From contig CANGCK010000004.1 in NCBI GenBank assembly GCA_947452295.1, forward strand, positions 34,474-98,473: a stretch of DNA of 64,000 bases, written 5' to 3'. Source of the DNA: Sphingobacteriia bacterium. GTDB taxonomy: Bacteria; Bacteroidota; Bacteroidia; Chitinophagales; Chitinophagaceae. Under the pieces are notes generated by a model, which saw nothing but the letters and a program-made list of their open reading frames with translations, was not told where the DNA came from and searched no databases. The translations under genes and the position numbers were made by a program. Of the stretch, positions 25,803-35,124 are shown in pieces (positions within the stretch are counted from its first letter, which is position 1; each line of letters starts with the position of its first letter).

Positions 25803-26453
25803 ATGAAAAACAGAAGATCTTTTTTAAAAGAAAGTACTTTAGCTACCGCATCATTAATATTTTGTGGAATAAATGCAAAGGGAGAAAATAATTTGATCTC
25901 TTCAAATAGGATGAGCAATAATACATTAACGATTTTACATGGGATTAACTCGTCATTATTAGAAAAAAATAAAATCAAAACTCATTTCAACAATTTAGCA
26001 CAAAATAATGACAGAAGTATTATATCAATAGATCAATTAAATTCCCAAGAACAATATTGTATTGTAAAAACCACTTTCCAAACAGCAGGTATTATATATT
26101 CTAAGCATCTATCTAAATCGCCCAATCAACTAATTAAAGAAATTAATATATTGGCAACTGAATTAAAAGAAATACATAATTGTACTATTGTTATTTGCGA
26201 ATTACCTTACAATGACCATCATTCATTCAATAAAATAGAAAACAAAATTGCTTATCAAACCGCTAATTTAGATTTAATAATCAGCAATACAGAAAAAAAC
26301 AGTTACGAGGTATATTTAAATAAATTGGGGCAGGAAGTTTATATAAGCCATAACAATATACATAGCAATGATTTCAAGCAAATCGAATTTACTTTTAATC
26401 ATTTAAATCAAAAAAATAATATTGAACTGAAAAATATTGTTTTAAATAGTTAA
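25803..26453 (+). CDS. Tat-signal protein resembling a degenerate metallophosphatase
   Basis: A 216-residue protein from ATG 25803. MKNRRSFLKESTLATASLIF is a twin-arginine signal (RRxFLK then a hydrophobic stretch). The mature part starts NNTLTILHGINSSLL, which lines up with LTILHTNDxHS of secreted 5'-nucleotidase-type metallophosphatases. TIVICELPYNDHH, NLDLIISNTEKNS and NKLGQEVYISHNN lie where those enzymes have their LSHLG, DLIIGGHTH and GKxVLVxQ segments. The metal-binding Asp/His residues are absent (HTND is HGIN, GGHTH is SNTEK) and the protein is shorter than the family. I infer an exported pseudo-enzyme or a decayed relative. It leads a rightward pair with the GNAT gene. Confidence 0.5.
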   Translation: MKNRRSFLKESTLATASLIFCGINAKGENNLISSNRMSNNTLTILHGINSSLLEKNKIKTHFNNLAQNNDRSIISIDQLNSQEQYCIVKTTFQTAGIIYSKHLSKSPNQLIKEINILATELKEIHNCTIVICELPYNDHHSFNKIENKIAYQTANLDLIISNTEKNSYEVYLNKLGQEVYISHNNIHSNDFKQIEFTFNHLNQKNNIELKNIVLNS

Positions 26454-26499
26454 TCGCATAATATTGAAACTGTTTCAGCAATTTATAGGCTAACCCTAC

Positions 26500-26970
26500 A
26501 TGATTACACTTCGATTAGTAGAAAAGAAAGATGAACATTTCATCTACAATGTTTATCGCTCAGCACGAGAAGATGAACTAAAATTAACGAATTGGTCAGA
26601 AGTACAAAAACATGCATTTGTAACAATGCAGTTAATGGCTCAACATACAGATTACAGCAACAGATTTCCATCGATACAATACTTAATTATTGAACTGAAA
26701 AAAAAATCAGTTGGCCGGCTTTATATCGCCGAATCAACTACAGAAATTAAAATCATAGACATAACAATATTGCCAGAATACCAACAAAAAAAAATTGGTA
26801 CTAATATATTGAAAAATATTTTAAAGAGAGCCACTGAACTACGTAAAACAGTTAGGTTACATGTTATTTGCTCCAATCCTGCATATAGATTATATGATCG
26901 TTTAGGATTTAAAATCATATCAACTATTCAAGATCGCCATTATATGGAGTATAATAATCAATATACATAA
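26500..26970 (+). CDS. GNAT family acetyltransferase
   Basis: A 156-residue GNAT. The opening is MITLRLVEKKDEHFIYNVYRSAREDEL. The acetyl-CoA loop region is ILPEYQQKKIGTNIL (Q-Q-K-K-I-G, a standard R/Q-x-x-G-x-G/A variant). Motif B is SNPAYRLYDRLGFKII. Its position beside a tail-collar locus is notable, since small GNATs of this type often accompany bacterial tail-collar genes. The gene lies 46 bp after the Tat-signal gene and 30 bp before the GH92 gene. The substrate is unknown. Confidence 0.75.
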   Translation: MITLRLVEKKDEHFIYNVYRSAREDELKLTNWSEVQKHAFVTMQLMAQHTDYSNRFPSIQYLIIELKKKSVGRLYIAESTTEIKIIDITILPEYQQKKIGTNILKNILKRATELRKTVRLHVICSNPAYRLYDRLGFKIISTIQDRHYMEYNNQYT

Positions 26971-27000
26971 ATTAAAATAACCAATCAATACTTTATCATA

Positions 27001-29154
27001 ATGAAAAAAATAATCACCATTGTCCTTTGTATCTTTAACGGTTACTGTGGAATGGCACAAAAATTAACCCAATTTGTAGACCCATTTTTAGGCACTGGTG
27101 GTCATGGCCATGTTTATCCTGGCGCTACAGTTCCCTTTGGTATGGTTCAATTAAGTCCTGATAATGGAGATGAAGGTTGGGACTGGTGCGGAGGGTACCA
27201 CTACAGTAGTAAAACCATAGCTGGATTTAGCCATACCCATTTAAGTGGAACAGGTATTGGTGATTGGTGCGACATTTCTGTATTACCCTTAAGAGACACC
27301 AATGATATCCGTAAAGAAAAAACAAAATATCCATTTGAACACAAAAACGAAAAAGCGCGCCCAGGATATTATCGTGTTAAATTAAACAATGGCATTACCT
27401 GTGAACTAACAGCCAGTGAAAGAACTGGCTTTCACCGGTATACTTTTCCTGAAAAAACAGGATGGCTTAAATTTGATATGGGTTTTAGAATCAACTGGGA
27501 TGGAAGTACGGCTGCGATGATAACAATTCTTGATGAATATACAATTGTAGGATATCGATTTAGTAATGGATGGGCAAAAGGTCAAAAAATATACTTTGCT
27601 GCCAAATTTTCAAGCCCAATAAAACAGCACGCTTTTATCAATGATTCTACCCATACAATTAACAAAGCAGATGGTAAGCGCGTTTTAGCATTGCTGCAAT
27701 TTTCAACAGAAAATCCTTTAACTACAAAAGTATCTTTAAGTACTGTTAGTACACAAAATGCATTGACAACATTAAATAAGAACATAAATAAAAATTTTGC
27801 AATGGCTGTTGAAAACGCAGATCAACTTTGGGAAAAAGAATTACAAAAGATTAAGATTACCACAAATGACCATTCATTTGCTGAACGATTTTATACTTCA
27901 TTGTATAGAACATGTATGGCGCCAGTATTGCAGAGTGATGAAAACAGCAACTATCAAACCCACGATAATAAAATCTTAACCTTTAAGAAAGGAAAAAATA
28001 AATATACTGTGTTTTCTCAATGGGATGTATTTAGAGCATTAAACCCATTATTCACCCTAACACAACCAGAAAAATTGCCTGATATGATTAACAGTATGTT
28101 ACAATTGTATGAAGACAATGGCCTACTGCCTGTTTGGGATTTAAGTACATGGGAAACCAATACAATGACGGGGTACCATAGTGTACCCATTATCGCAGAT
28201 GCAATACTTAAAAACATTAAGGGCTTTGATTACAACTTAGCCTATACTGCAATGAAAAAAAGTGCATTTCAGCAACAGAGAGGAACACCTGATTATATAA
28301 AATACGGCTATCTTCCACAAGACAAACATGGCTGGAGTGTTACCATCACATTGGAATATGCTTTTGATGATTGGTGCATCGCTCAGGTAGCTAAAAAGTT
28401 GAATAAACAAGATGATTATAGTTTATTCATGAATAGAGCCATGAGTTACAAAAAGCTATTTGACAAATCAACTGGTTTCATGCGCAGCAAAAATAGCAAT
28501 GGTCAGTTTAATGAACCGTTTGATCCTTTGTTGAGTGAACATGGGGAAACCGGACAATATATTGAAGGAACTGCCTGGCAGCACAGTTTCTTTGTACCAC
28601 ATGATATAGAAGGTTTTGCAAAATTATATGGCGGAAACGAGCAATTGGTGAATAAATTAGATGAACTGTTTAATGCTCCATCTGAACTACACGGTGAAAA
28701 CGTTTCAGGTGACATTACCGGATTAATTGGCCAGTATGCACATGGCAATGAGCCTAGCCACCAAATAATTTATATGTATACTGCATTAGGCCATCCAGAA
28801 AAAGCTGCGAAATGGATTAAAGTAGTTACAGATAGTATGTATAAAAATGGACCTGATGGATTAATTGGGAATGATGACTGTGGACAAATGAGCGCATGGT
28901 ATGTTTGGACAAGCTTAGGCATTTATCCAATGAATCCAGCAAGTGGAGAATACATTTTTGGGCTACCATTAGTTGAACAAGCAATTATACAATTACCGAA
29001 TAAAAAAACGCTACACATTAAGGTAAATAAAAGTAAAAGCAATCGACAAAATAGTATTCAATCGATACAATTTAACCATAAGACCATACCAGTTCATTCA
29101 ATTAAACATCAACAAATATTGGCAGGTGGCTTACTAGAAATAAATCTAAATTAA
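27001..29154 (+). CDS. GH92 family alpha-mannosidase
   Basis: A 717-residue secreted glycoside hydrolase. The signal peptide is MKKIITIVLCIFNGYCGMAQ. The mature start KLTQFVDPFLGTGGHGHVYPG and PFGMVQLSPDN are signatures of GH92, the calcium-dependent exo-alpha-mannosidases acting on N-glycans and mannans. Later landmarks are GYHYSSKTIAGFSHTHLSGTG, SQWDVFRALNPLFTL, WSVTITLEYAFDDWC, GENVSGDITGLIGQYAHGNEPSHQ and GNDDCGQMSAWYVW, all in family order, so the enzyme looks intact. It faces the FAD-oxidoreductase and sialidase-like genes, suggesting degradation of complex glycans. Action would be periplasmic or at the cell surface. Confidence 0.9.
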   Translation: MKKIITIVLCIFNGYCGMAQKLTQFVDPFLGTGGHGHVYPGATVPFGMVQLSPDNGDEGWDWCGGYHYSSKTIAGFSHTHLSGTGIGDWCDISVLPLRDTNDIRKEKTKYPFEHKNEKARPGYYRVKLNNGITCELTASERTGFHRYTFPEKTGWLKFDMGFRINWDGSTAAMITILDEYTIVGYRFSNGWAKGQKIYFAAKFSSPIKQHAFINDSTHTINKADGKRVLALLQFSTENPLTTKVSLSTVSTQNALTTLNKNINKNFAMAVENADQLWEKELQKIKITTNDHSFAERFYTSLYRTCMAPVLQSDENSNYQTHDNKILTFKKGKNKYTVFSQWDVFRALNPLFTLTQPEKLPDMINSMLQLYEDNGLLPVWDLSTWETNTMTGYHSVPIIADAILKNIKGFDYNLAYTAMKKSAFQQQRGTPDYIKYGYLPQDKHGWSVTITLEYAFDDWCIAQVAKKLNKQDDYSLFMNRAMSYKKLFDKSTGFMRSKNSNGQFNEPFDPLLSEHGETGQYIEGTAWQHSFFVPHDIEGFAKLYGGNEQLVNKLDELFNAPSELHGENVSGDITGLIGQYAHGNEPSHQIIYMYTALGHPEKAAKWIKVVTDSMYKNGPDGLIGNDDCGQMSAWYVWTSLGIYPMNPASGEYIFGLPLVEQAIIQLPNKKTLHIKVNKSKSNRQNSIQSIQFNHKTIPVHSIKHQQILAGGLLEINLN

Positions 29155-29158
29155 CAAC

Positions 29159-29203
29159 AAGTTGATCATCATGGTTTCTTAAAAAATCCATGATGATCAA
29201 CTT
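29159..29203. terminator. bidirectional hairpin between convergent genes
   Basis: Perfect 16-bp inverted repeat (arms 29159-29174 and 29188-29203, 13-nt loop) between the convergent GH92 and FAD-oxidoreductase genes. It contains the stop codon and last residues of the oxidoreductase. U-tracts are poor on both sides, so it may act as a shared stability hairpin as well as a terminator. Confidence 0.6.
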
Positions 29204-31079
29204 TCAATATTTCAAATGGATGAACAATACTATCCAACATCACCGAAAATTCAAGTCGGGTAATTAATCTGTTCGTATCAAAGCTGGTGAATTTCCATTT
29301 AGGCCATTGTATTTGAAGCTGTTGTTGCAATTTCATACGATCAACTACATTCCAATTTAATCTCGATGGGGTTATTTTTTGTACCTTAGCTGTTGACATT
29401 ATTAAAGTAATGGCATCTGCTATAGTTAATCGATCCGAATGCAAATGAATCGTTGCAAGTGATTTATAATCATCTATTAAAGAAGAAGTTTTAATAGTTG
29501 AATCAGGATAAAACCAAGTTTGATTGGCCCATTTATAAGGTATGCCTTTCCCTTTTAAGAAACCAGTAGCACCAATACGCTGTATAGCTGCAAAATGTGG
29601 ATGCGAAATAGGCAGATCAAAATAAGGTAGAATATACGCATTTGCATTTATTAAGGCAGCTTGTACTTGTCTTATTTCAATTTCTATTGCAGACTTTTTT
29701 TGCTGTACACATAATGCTGCCAACACGCCTGCCGCTTGCCCCGTAAGCATTACACATGGCTGCAAGCGTGTACTCCCATTGATTAAATTACTCACACTTA
29801 TCCCTTTTTCTGCAACAATCAATCCTTTATGATACTTTGGTATTAAAGCACCTAAAGGAATCGTAAATGATGGTACTGGGTAAAAACTAAGGTGCTGCGG
29901 TGCAAGTGGATTTTGTCTATGATGATGATCTATTGGGTAATCACCCACTGCTACTCCGGTTCTATATAATGCTGTTTTTTGCTGAAATGGATTGGCTATG
30001 TCCTGCACTTTAAATCGAACAACACCATCAAGTCGTCTACTCTCTCTGTGATATGGTATTAATGGCAAATGATCAGATGTAGGATATTCATCATCTGCTA
30101 AGCCGAGCTGTTTATATCCTAATTTAGTTTGAATAAAATACACAAACCGCAACGTTTTTTCTTTTGCTTTTTTCAATTGTTCTGTTCGCTCACCTGCAGA
30201 TAGCTCTATTACATTTAAATAAAAATCGTTGCCTTTACTTGGCCAATTGATCATGTATTTTCCATTTGGCAACTTACCATAATTGAGCATTTTTTGAGCG
30301 GTTACATTAGAAGTCAGTTTATTAGAATCACTACAAAACTCATTACAACAACAGTCAAATTCTGCTGAATCATAATTATCAGGCTTAACTATTGTGCAAT
30401 CTTTACCAATTCCATAATCTTTTAAAATAGCCACATACGTTAAATCTTGAATGATATCATTGGTTTGAGTTACTGCAATATCTTCACCAGTTAAACTATT
30501 CGCTTCCATACCGATATTATAAGGAACTCTAGCATTTGCCATTACATCACTTAATTCAGTAGCGTCAATTACTTGCTTGGCAAAAATAGTAATTCGCGCA
30601 CCAGTTAAACAATTACTAAATTCTGCACCAACTATTTGATTTCCTTTTACAATTGTTTTTATAAATTGATGATGATAAAGCACTTGTAAGTGGGGCGTAT
30701 TAGCAATCATTTTTTTTAAAATACTATCCCCTACATGTGGCTCAAATAATGTGTTACTTACCCAGCCTGTTTCAACTTTTTTTGCACCACCATATGCTTT
30801 ATACAAATTGTCCCTAAACTCTGCCCAGATCCCAGAAGGCAAATTATGGTTACCATCAAAAGCCGAAACACCTGCTGCCGTAATCATTCCTCCCAACCAA
30901 GATGTTTCCTCTGCGATGATTGTTTTAACCTGTAAGCGGGCAGATTGAATACCAGCAGCAACACCAGCAGTTCCGCCACCAACTACCAAAACATCTGTAG
31001 AGTAGTTTATTTGAGAAACTCCTTTGATGCAGATCGTTATTAAGAAAAAAAATGATACAATTATTTTATGATGTTTCAT
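29169..31079 (-). CDS. secreted FAD-dependent oxidoreductase
   Basis: A 636-residue protein with a signal peptide (MKHHKIIVSFFFLITICIKG) and, right after it, the FAD dinucleotide-binding motif VLVVGGGTAGVAAG and a second flavin segment AKQVIDATELSDVMA. It belongs to the FAD_oxidored group often found next to secreted carbohydrate enzymes. A Cys-rich insert (DCCCNEFC) lies near residue 245 and LQPCVMLTGQAAGVLAALC closes the flavin domain. The C-terminal ~140 residues form a separate helical module. It is leftward, 31 bp downstream of the sialidase-like gene. Oxidation of a sugar released by the neighbouring hydrolases is inferred; no substrate is known. Confidence 0.75.
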   Translation of the reverse strand: MKHHKIIVSFFFLITICIKGVSQINYSTDVLVVGGGTAGVAAGIQSARLQVKTIIAEETSWLGGMITAAGVSAFDGNHNLPSGIWAEFRDNLYKAYGGAKKVETGWVSNTLFEPHVGDSILKKMIANTPHLQVLYHHQFIKTIVKGNQIVGAEFSNCLTGARITIFAKQVIDATELSDVMANARVPYNIGMEANSLTGEDIAVTQTNDIIQDLTYVAILKDYGIGKDCTIVKPDNYDSAEFDCCCNEFCSDSNKLTSNVTAQKMLNYGKLPNGKYMINWPSKGNDFYLNVIELSAGERTEQLKKAKEKTLRFVYFIQTKLGYKQLGLADDEYPTSDHLPLIPYHRESRRLDGVVRFKVQDIANPFQQKTALYRTGVAVGDYPIDHHHRQNPLAPQHLSFYPVPSFTIPLGALIPKYHKGLIVAEKGISVSNLINGSTRLQPCVMLTGQAAGVLAALCVQQKKSAIEIEIRQVQAALINANAYILPYFDLPISHPHFAAIQRIGATGFLKGKGIPYKWANQTWFYPDSTIKTSSLIDDYKSLATIHLHSDRLTIADAITLIMSTAKVQKITPSRLNWNVVDRMKLQQQLQIQWPKWKFTSFDTNRLITRLEFSVMLDSIVHPFEILKVDHHGFFKKP

Positions 31080-31110
31080 CTAATTAATTTGAAAGTTTTA
31101 ATACTACATT

Positions 31111-32148
31111 TTATAATTTAATAATTACATGTTTTATGCGTTTTCTATTCCATGTATACGTAATATGCAACCGATGCTCACCATCTTCTATAATTGCAGG
31201 ATAAGAAAACTCACTACCCTTTTCACTTTCTAAAGTTAATTTATTTTCCCATTTTACCCCATCTGTTGAAATAGCTACGGCTAATTCACCACGATCCATC
31301 CCATCTTTTCGAGTTGGATTATAAACCAATACATCTATTCCTGATGAATGGGTTACTGCATCTATACCTGAATTAGGATTGGGTAATGATGTTCGCGTGG
31401 GGGTAGACCAACTATTCCCACCATCCATTGAAGTTGTCGTCATAATAGTATCTTGTTGGCTCCGCATTAATAGTTGAAAATGTTTATTGGAATGTTTTAA
31501 TAAAGCTGGTTGAATGATCCCCATATCACTTGCCTTATTGAGTGATGCAGTTCTCAACCAAGTTCTCCCTCTATCCAACGTATATTCTACGTGTACCCTC
31601 CATCCACTGTCTTCGGAACTTGAAGGGCAAATTAGCTTGCCAGACGAATTGAGGTACGCTTTATTTTTAATAGGACCGAAAATGTGCGGGGGTAATTTTT
31701 CTGAAGGTTGCCAAGTATTTCCATTATCAAAGCTACGAGTAAGCATTCCCCACCAAGCACTAGGACCAGGACCAACTTTATAAAACAATACAATTTCTCC
31801 ATCTGGGAATCTTTGCAAAACAGGATTGTATGTAGGAAATTGTTTGCCCGATGATTGTTTACCATTAGCTACCTCAACTGGCTTAGTCCATTTTCCGTTT
31901 AAAAACTTTGCAATATAAATACCAACCAAAGGGTGACTTTCATGCTCGCCTCCAAACCAAGTAGCCATCAAACCTCCGGGTATTTCTATAATGCTAGAAG
32001 CATGGCAAGATGGAGTAACTGGCAATGTATCAATATAAGCTGTAGATAAAACCTGTAGCCTTTTCTTTAATGACTTTTCAGCGTTTTGCGCCCCTGTTAA
32101 GGAATACAATAACAACATGAAACATAATAAACAATTCTTTCTGTGCAT
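31111..32148 (-). CDS. secreted sialidase-like BNR-repeat protein
   Basis: A 345-residue protein with a signal peptide ending near GAQNAEK. Bacterial-neuraminidase (Asp-box) repeats are visible as SFDNGNTW, TLDRGRTW and SMDGGNSW, spaced as in six-bladed sialidase propellers. An early HASSIIEIPGGLMATWFGG gives the region where sialidases carry their first substrate-binding residues, but the classic RIP arginine triad is not clear, so hydrolase specificity is uncertain; BNR_2 relatives include enzymes with other roles. It is followed by the FAD oxidoreductase and lies just downstream of a ruined TonB-dependent receptor, so it may once have been part of an uptake locus. Confidence 0.75.
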   Translation of the reverse strand: MHRKNCLLCFMLLLYSLTGAQNAEKSLKKRLQVLSTAYIDTLPVTPSCHASSIIEIPGGLMATWFGGEHESHPLVGIYIAKFLNGKWTKPVEVANGKQSSGKQFPTYNPVLQRFPDGEIVLFYKVGPGPSAWWGMLTRSFDNGNTWQPSEKLPPHIFGPIKNKAYLNSSGKLICPSSSEDSGWRVHVEYTLDRGRTWLRTASLNKASDMGIIQPALLKHSNKHFQLLMRSQQDTIMTTTSMDGGNSWSTPTRTSLPNPNSGIDAVTHSSGIDVLVYNPTRKDGMDRGELAVAISTDGVKWENKLTLESEKGSEFSYPAIIEDGEHRLHITYTWNRKRIKHVIIKL

Positions 32149-32381
32149 CTTAACTATTTAATTGAATTGGCAACAACTACAAATAATAAAAAAAATACAA
32201 TTCGATTCATCATAAACTGTCTGTTTTTTATATAACAACCACCCTTCACAATTGAAAAAATGTTTTTTTTCAATCAGTAAAGATTATAATGTACGCTAAT
32301 ATACATGTAAATAAAGTGCCTTAAAGTAGTTTATAACGCCAATTTATTCACACAAAATTAAATAGTTAAACATGCATTAGT

Positions 32382-32899
32382 TTATTGCATTACAATTTTA
32401 TTTGCCTCCCCGGCACAAACCCATATTCCGGGCATAAGCGCCCCCAATAAATCACTGTACTTTGTATTTAATAAATTGGATGATTTTAAAATATGCTCGT
32501 ATGCCTATTATTTACGTGATAGGAAAATTTACTATTAAGTAGAAAATAATTTTCTGAAAGTTCTGTGTTAATTGCTCATTTATTCGAACTCCATCAACGA
32601 CTACCAAATTTGCTGAAAAGTCCCCCTCTGATTATTATATCGCTTTGTGAGCCCTGTGGCCTCTTTGTTGCATTTCAATTCCGGGTAAATACTTTAGCAA
32701 TTCATCGATACTGTTAATTGGAAGTTGTTGAATATTGCTGCCACTAATACTTAATATATTTCTGCCTGTTTCTTTTTCTTTTTGAGGGATTATACTTGCT
32801 GTAACAGTTACAGAATCTAGCGCTACCGATTGTGCTAACACCAAATCATTCAAATTGATCAAAAGAAGTAAAAAAAAATATAAAAAGCTGTTTTTGCAT
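32382..32899 (-). pseudogene. TonB-dependent receptor remnant with frameshifts and internal deletion
   Basis: Read leftward from ATG 32899, a signal peptide (MQKQLFIFF then LLLLINLNDLVLAQ) is broken by a run of nine T, one too many. The frame then gives DSVTVTAS, SISGSNIQQLP and LLKYLPGIEMQQRG, a TonB-receptor plug. A missing base turns the expected RGPQGSQSDIIIRGG into a stop; reading on with further shifts recovers GTFQQI and VVVDGVRINE. The sequence then jumps to SSNLLNTKYSDLLGALMPGIW, which is the C-terminal strand region of such receptors, ending at 32382. Some 600 residues of the barrel are missing. A T/A-rich hairpin at 32251-32274 may be the old terminator. Confidence 0.75.
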
Positions 32900-33027
32900 A
32901 TTATTTTTTTGCGAAGATATGGTTTAAGGGTGCTTTAAATTGGAAAATAGTTAGTTAATAGGAATGGTCATTTTAAAATACCATATAATAGATAAAAGTC
33001 TTAAATTCATTGTATAATTGTAATGAA

Positions 33028-34281
33028 ATGAAGCATTGCTTATTATTAAACTTGTTATTTTTTCTCTATCAAATTTGTTGTTTTTGCCAGACAAATCCTG
33101 ATGTAAAAATAGGTTTACAAACTTGGCAATCAAAAAATTTAGCTGTAGCAGTATTCCGTAATGGTGATAAGATTTTTGAAGCCAAGACGCATGAAGAATG
33201 GGAAAATGCTGTTAGAAATAAACAACCGGCTTGGTGTTATTATAATTTTGATGTTGAAAATGGAAATAAACATGGGAAATTATACAACATGTATGCAGTA
33301 ATAGATGAAAGAGGATTGGCGCCAATAGGATATCATATACCTTCTAAAAAAGAATGGGAAAATTTAGAGCGTTTTATTGGAGCTAATAATGCCGGTAAAA
33401 AATTAAAAAGCACGCACGGTTGGATTGATAGTAAAAGGTGGATCCCTGGTAAAGTTAAATGTAATAATTGCGCTGATTGGAGTGCAGAATTTAGAAGAAA
33501 AATTGCTTGTAATGTATGTAAAGACCATGAGACTGTGCAAAGTAATTTTGCAAAGCAGGTTTTATTCTCGGGTAATGGTATAAATAGTTTTAATTTTTCG
33601 GGTTTACCTTCGGGACAACGTAAGTTTGACGAATTTAAGGGACAAGGCAACTGGAGTATATGGTGGTGTTTAACCGATCTATACAACGAGGTTGAATACT
33701 TTGAACTTAATGCTGATTATGAAGAACTAGGAAGAGGTAATTATTCATTGTATAAGCCAACATATTATGGTAATTCTGTTAGATGTATTAAAGATATAGG
33801 AAATGTACCGTCTAGCACTAAAAAAATACTGCAAAATACTAATGAATTTGATGTATCACAGCAATTCAATAAAGTCAGCATTGAATCAGAACATTCAAAT
33901 ATACCAGCTATAAATCCCAATAGGGCCTATAATTCACAAATTAATGTTTCTATAAGTGGTTGGCCATCATGTGTTCAAAATTCTAGACAAAAAATAATAT
34001 TCGTAATCGTAGACAAAAATGATATACCCGTTACCTATTTCAAAGAATTAGCCGGTGCAGATAATTATTTAGCAAAGAATGAAACCAAAGGTTATCAAGT
34101 GAAGAAAGAGGCATGCATATTTCATTACGAAGATTGTGATTTAGATTTACAAGGCCCTTTTAGTTGTGAAATGTACTTAAGAAAAAACGGCACTTTCGTT
34201 TCAAGTGGGGATTATAAAGTCGGTAAATGGAAATGTAACGTAAGAGATAGGGTTCAATATTATGACATGAAATTAGATTAG
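33028..34281 (+). CDS. Fib_succ_major domain protein, secreted
   Basis: A protein of 417 residues starting at ATG 33028; a reading from TTG 33010 adds six residues before the signal peptide and is less likely. The signal is MKHCLLLNLLFFLYQICCFC, with several Cys at the end. Residues ~25-260 carry the Fibrobacter succinogenes major paralogous domain: QTWQSKNLAV, YNMYAVIDERGLAPIGYHIPSKKEW and the closing GNSVRCIKDI. A CxxC-CxxC pair (CNNC, CNVC) lies around residue 150. The C-terminal ~150 residues look like a separate beta-rich domain. The function of the family is unknown; surface localisation is inferred. Confidence 0.75.
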   Translation: MKHCLLLNLLFFLYQICCFCQTNPDVKIGLQTWQSKNLAVAVFRNGDKIFEAKTHEEWENAVRNKQPAWCYYNFDVENGNKHGKLYNMYAVIDERGLAPIGYHIPSKKEWENLERFIGANNAGKKLKSTHGWIDSKRWIPGKVKCNNCADWSAEFRRKIACNVCKDHETVQSNFAKQVLFSGNGINSFNFSGLPSGQRKFDEFKGQGNWSIWWCLTDLYNEVEYFELNADYEELGRGNYSLYKPTYYGNSVRCIKDIGNVPSSTKKILQNTNEFDVSQQFNKVSIESEHSNIPAINPNRAYNSQINVSISGWPSCVQNSRQKIIFVIVDKNDIPVTYFKELAGADNYLAKNETKGYQVKKEACIFHYEDCDLDLQGPFSCEMYLRKNGTFVSSGDYKVGKWKCNVRDRVQYYDMKLD

Positions 34282-34306
34282 TTTTAGTGATGTAACATCA
34301 CAAAAT

Positions 34307-34558
34307 ATGGATAATGCAACCATACCATTACTTGAAGATTCAAATAATCCACCAAAATGGTTTGATTATTTAGATCAAATAGATATTGACGGGGATGGAT
34401 ATCGGGATCTAGTTGCAGGTAGGCAATATAACTCAAGAGGCAAATCAGGACGCTCGCCAAATCTTCCTTCAACTTATACAATTACATTTTGGCTTACAGA
34501 TAAGAAAGGCAGTTATAATGGTGGTACTAAATTATTAACCACATTGCGATTTATTTAA
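34307..34558 (+). CDS. small hypothetical protein, possibly a gene remnant
   Basis: An 83-residue reading frame 25 bp after the Fib_succ_major gene. It includes DIDGDGYRDLVAG, an Asp-rich calcium-loop pattern as in FG-GAP or EF-hand-like repeats, followed by a Ser/Gly/Lys-rich stretch and ITFWLTDKKGSYNGG. It has no signal peptide. A 15-bp palindrome (GTGATGT-A-ACATCAC) lies just upstream at 34287-34301. The frame is open further upstream to 34277 but offers no better start, so this may be the tail of a larger lost protein. I do not recognise a family. Confidence 0.4.
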   Translation: MDNATIPLLEDSNNPPKWFDYLDQIDIDGDGYRDLVAGRQYNSRGKSGRSPNLPSTYTITFWLTDKKGSYNGGTKLLTTLRFI

Positions 34559-34573
34559 TTCCAATCTTGAAAA

Positions 34574-34885
34574 TCATGCATTTTCATCCTCTAGATTTTT
34601 AATACACTCGCAGATTATATCTTTATGTTCATTTGTAAGGACTGCATGTTCGCTAAAGTTATGATCACTCATGAGCTAAATCAATATTGTTTCTTTTACT
34701 CTATTATGAAATTCCACTGGGTGAAGATTTAGATCTTCAAATACAAGATCCATCTCATCAAGCGTTTTATAAAATTCAATGTCAACACCTGGGAATATTT
34801 CACACGTCTCCACAGTACCGAGATTCTTTTTAAATCTGCATTTTTTTTCAATGATATTGGGATTGAATGGCATCCCTGAAATCAA
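34574..34885 (-). other. small leftward reading frame interrupted by one TAG
   Basis: A frame that continues that of the integrase remnant upstream. It gives MISGMPFNPNIIEKK from 34885, runs through VETCEIFPGVDIEFYK, stops at TAG (34676-34678) and, two codons later, resumes from ATG 34672 to TGA 34574 (MSDHNFSEHAVL). The first part is probably still integrase; the rest I do not recognise. It could be a small gene pair or decay products. Beyond this I see no gene between 35165 and 35440. Confidence 0.3.
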
Positions 34886-35124
34886 TAACTCGTTTGAGAC
34901 CTGTTTTGCTTACGAAGCAATGGTTAATAAGGTATCATTGATATTTTTTTTATCATAGCCTTTGACCCTTTTGGTTTGAGCATTCCATTTACTTTTAACA
35001 AGAAACTGCCCAATGAAAATCTGGGTTCTGTCCTTACCCATTGTGATGGAAAGAACAATGGAATTTGGGTTTTGTGTGTGTTGGGTTTATTCCGAAAAAA
35101 GAAGCTTAATGTTGAGTTTATCAT
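34820..35124 (-). pseudogene. tyrosine recombinase (integrase) N-terminal remnant
   Basis: Leftward from ATG 35124 the translation opens MINSTLSFFFRNKPNTHKTQ, the arm-binding start of Bacteroidota tyrosine recombinases. After a one-base shift near 35045 the next frame reads TMGKDRTQIFIGQFLVKSKW and NAQTKRVKGYDKKNINDTLL, again typical of that domain (the KW-N position and basic tail). An in-frame TAA at 34910-34912 is followed by AKQVSNELLISGMPF, fitting the core-binding helix. The catalytic domain is not visible, so the gene is dead. The left end is approximate. Its position near ssrA fits a family that uses tmRNA 3' ends for integration. Confidence 0.6.

Noticed and set aside
32149..32381. 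Extra gene between the sialidase-like gene and the receptor remnant
   Set aside because: No frame of useful length; only an A/T hairpin at 32251-32274 is seen.
32951..33133. Leftward 60-codon frame near 33 kb
   Set aside because: It overlaps the start of the Fib_succ_major gene antisense and has no recognisable features.
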